Below, in pieces: positions 24,291-24,778 of a stretch of DNA of 24,778 nucleotides. The position numbers and the translations under genes are program-made. Where the stretch lies: contig UQMU01000032.1 in NCBI GenBank assembly GCA_900542305.1, positions 1 to 24,778 on the forward strand, in the 5' to 3' direction. The notes under the pieces are model-generated. The model was given only the letters and a program-made list of their open reading frames with translations, ran no database searches and had not been told where the DNA came from. Positions within the stretch are counted from its first letter, which is position 1. Each line of letters starts with the position of its first letter. Source of the DNA: an uncultured Collinsella sp. GTDB lineage: Bacteria; Actinomycetota; Coriobacteriia; Coriobacteriales; Coriobacteriaceae.

Positions 24291-24778
24291 TTCCCGGCCT
24301 CGAAATGCTCGTAAGCAGCCATGCCAGTCGCCGTGAACGTCTTCCCATCCCGGTACACGCGCAGCGCCGAATCCAGAAGGGGCAGATACGCCATGGCGCC
24401 CGCGCCCTCGCCCAAGTGCATGCCTGCGTCGAGGGGTGCCTTTATGCCGAGCTCGCGAAGGAGCTCCTGGCTTGCGGGTTCGCTTGATGCGTGGGTGCCC
24501 ACGAGGTAGCCCAAGGCGTTGGGGCACAGGCGCGCCGCGCACAGGGCCGCCGTGCAGGATATGACCCCGTCGAGGAGCGCCGGCGCCTTCGAGGCCGCGG
24601 CCCCCAGGTAGAAGCCGCACAACGCCGCGATGTCGAAGCCGCCCACCTTCGAGAGCACGTCGATCGGGTCGGCGGGATCGGGCGAGTTCGCGTCGATAGC
24701 GCGCTCGACCACGTCGCGCTTGCGCGCGAGCGAGGCGTCCGAGAGCCCCGCGCCGCGCCCGACAAGGCTACGCGCGTC
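24287..24778 (-). CDS. cobT: Nicotinate-nucleotide:dimethylbenzimidazole phosphoribosyltransferase (partial)
   Basis: The C-terminal 163 residues are visible and the N terminus lies beyond the right edge. The enzyme activates the lower-ligand base to alpha-ribazole phosphate. Conserved segments are LVGRGAGLSDASLARKR at the edge, DPIDVLSKVGGFDIAALCG, LLDGVISCTAALCA and the terminal DAGMHLGEGAGAM, whose Glu corresponds to the catalytic glutamate of CobT. An in-frame GTG at 24712 is not the start, because clear family sequence continues upstream. The specificity for dimethylbenzimidazole or another base cannot be told from this fragment. Confidence 0.94.
   Translation of the reverse strand, partial: DARSLVGRGAGLSDASLARKRDVVERAIDANSPDPADPIDVLSKVGGFDIAALCGFYLGAAASKAPALLDGVISCTAALCAARLCPNALGYLVGTHASSEPASQELLRELGIKAPLDAGMHLGEGAGAMAYLPLLDSALRVYRDGKTFTATGMAAYEHFEAGK

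Overview
The window looks like chromosomal DNA from a high-GC actinobacterium of the class Coriobacteriia, possibly Collinsella or a relative. This is inferred from protein style, codon use and short intergenic spacers; no rRNA or other marker gene is present. About 19 genes fall into three blocks. No tRNA, rRNA, CRISPR array, transposase gene or phage gene was recognised.

Block 1 (1-7308, minus strand) is core information processing, transcribed as gltX, terminator, priA, def, fmt, rsmB: glutamyl-tRNA synthetase, replication restart helicase, peptide deformylase, Met-tRNA formyltransferase and 16S rRNA m5C967 methyltransferase. A further minus-strand gene appears to start at the extreme left edge (ATG at 3-1).

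Block 2 (7593-16260, plus strand) holds metK, a fused ACT-containing L-serine ammonia-lyase, a membrane-anchored L,D-transpeptidase, and a three-gene MacAB-like export operon (membrane fusion protein, ABC ATPase, permease). Terminators follow metK and sdaA. Promoter-like -10 boxes precede the transpeptidase and the exporter operon.

Block 3 (16370 to the right edge, minus strand) is a late cobalamin (B12) operon: cobT (partial), cobU, cobS, a CobU-like/alpha-ribazole-phosphatase fusion, cbiB, threonine-phosphate decarboxylase, cobyric acid synthase, corrinoid adenosyltransferase, cbiC and cbiJ/cobK. Every junction overlaps or abuts. Together the genes cover parts of corrin ring modification, adenosylation, amidation, aminopropanol-arm attachment and nucleotide-loop assembly. 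The block is visibly more GC-rich than the left part of the window.

The least explained sequence is intergenic. There are three long near-perfect palindromes (2644-2739, 7393-7482, 9041-9161) and a small dispersed motif present near both the end of rsmB and the macB/cob junction. The most interesting coding observations are a canonical-looking sliding-clamp-binding pentapeptide at the extreme N terminus of PriA, and the fusion of a degenerate CobU-like domain to a CobC-like phosphatase next to an intact cobU.
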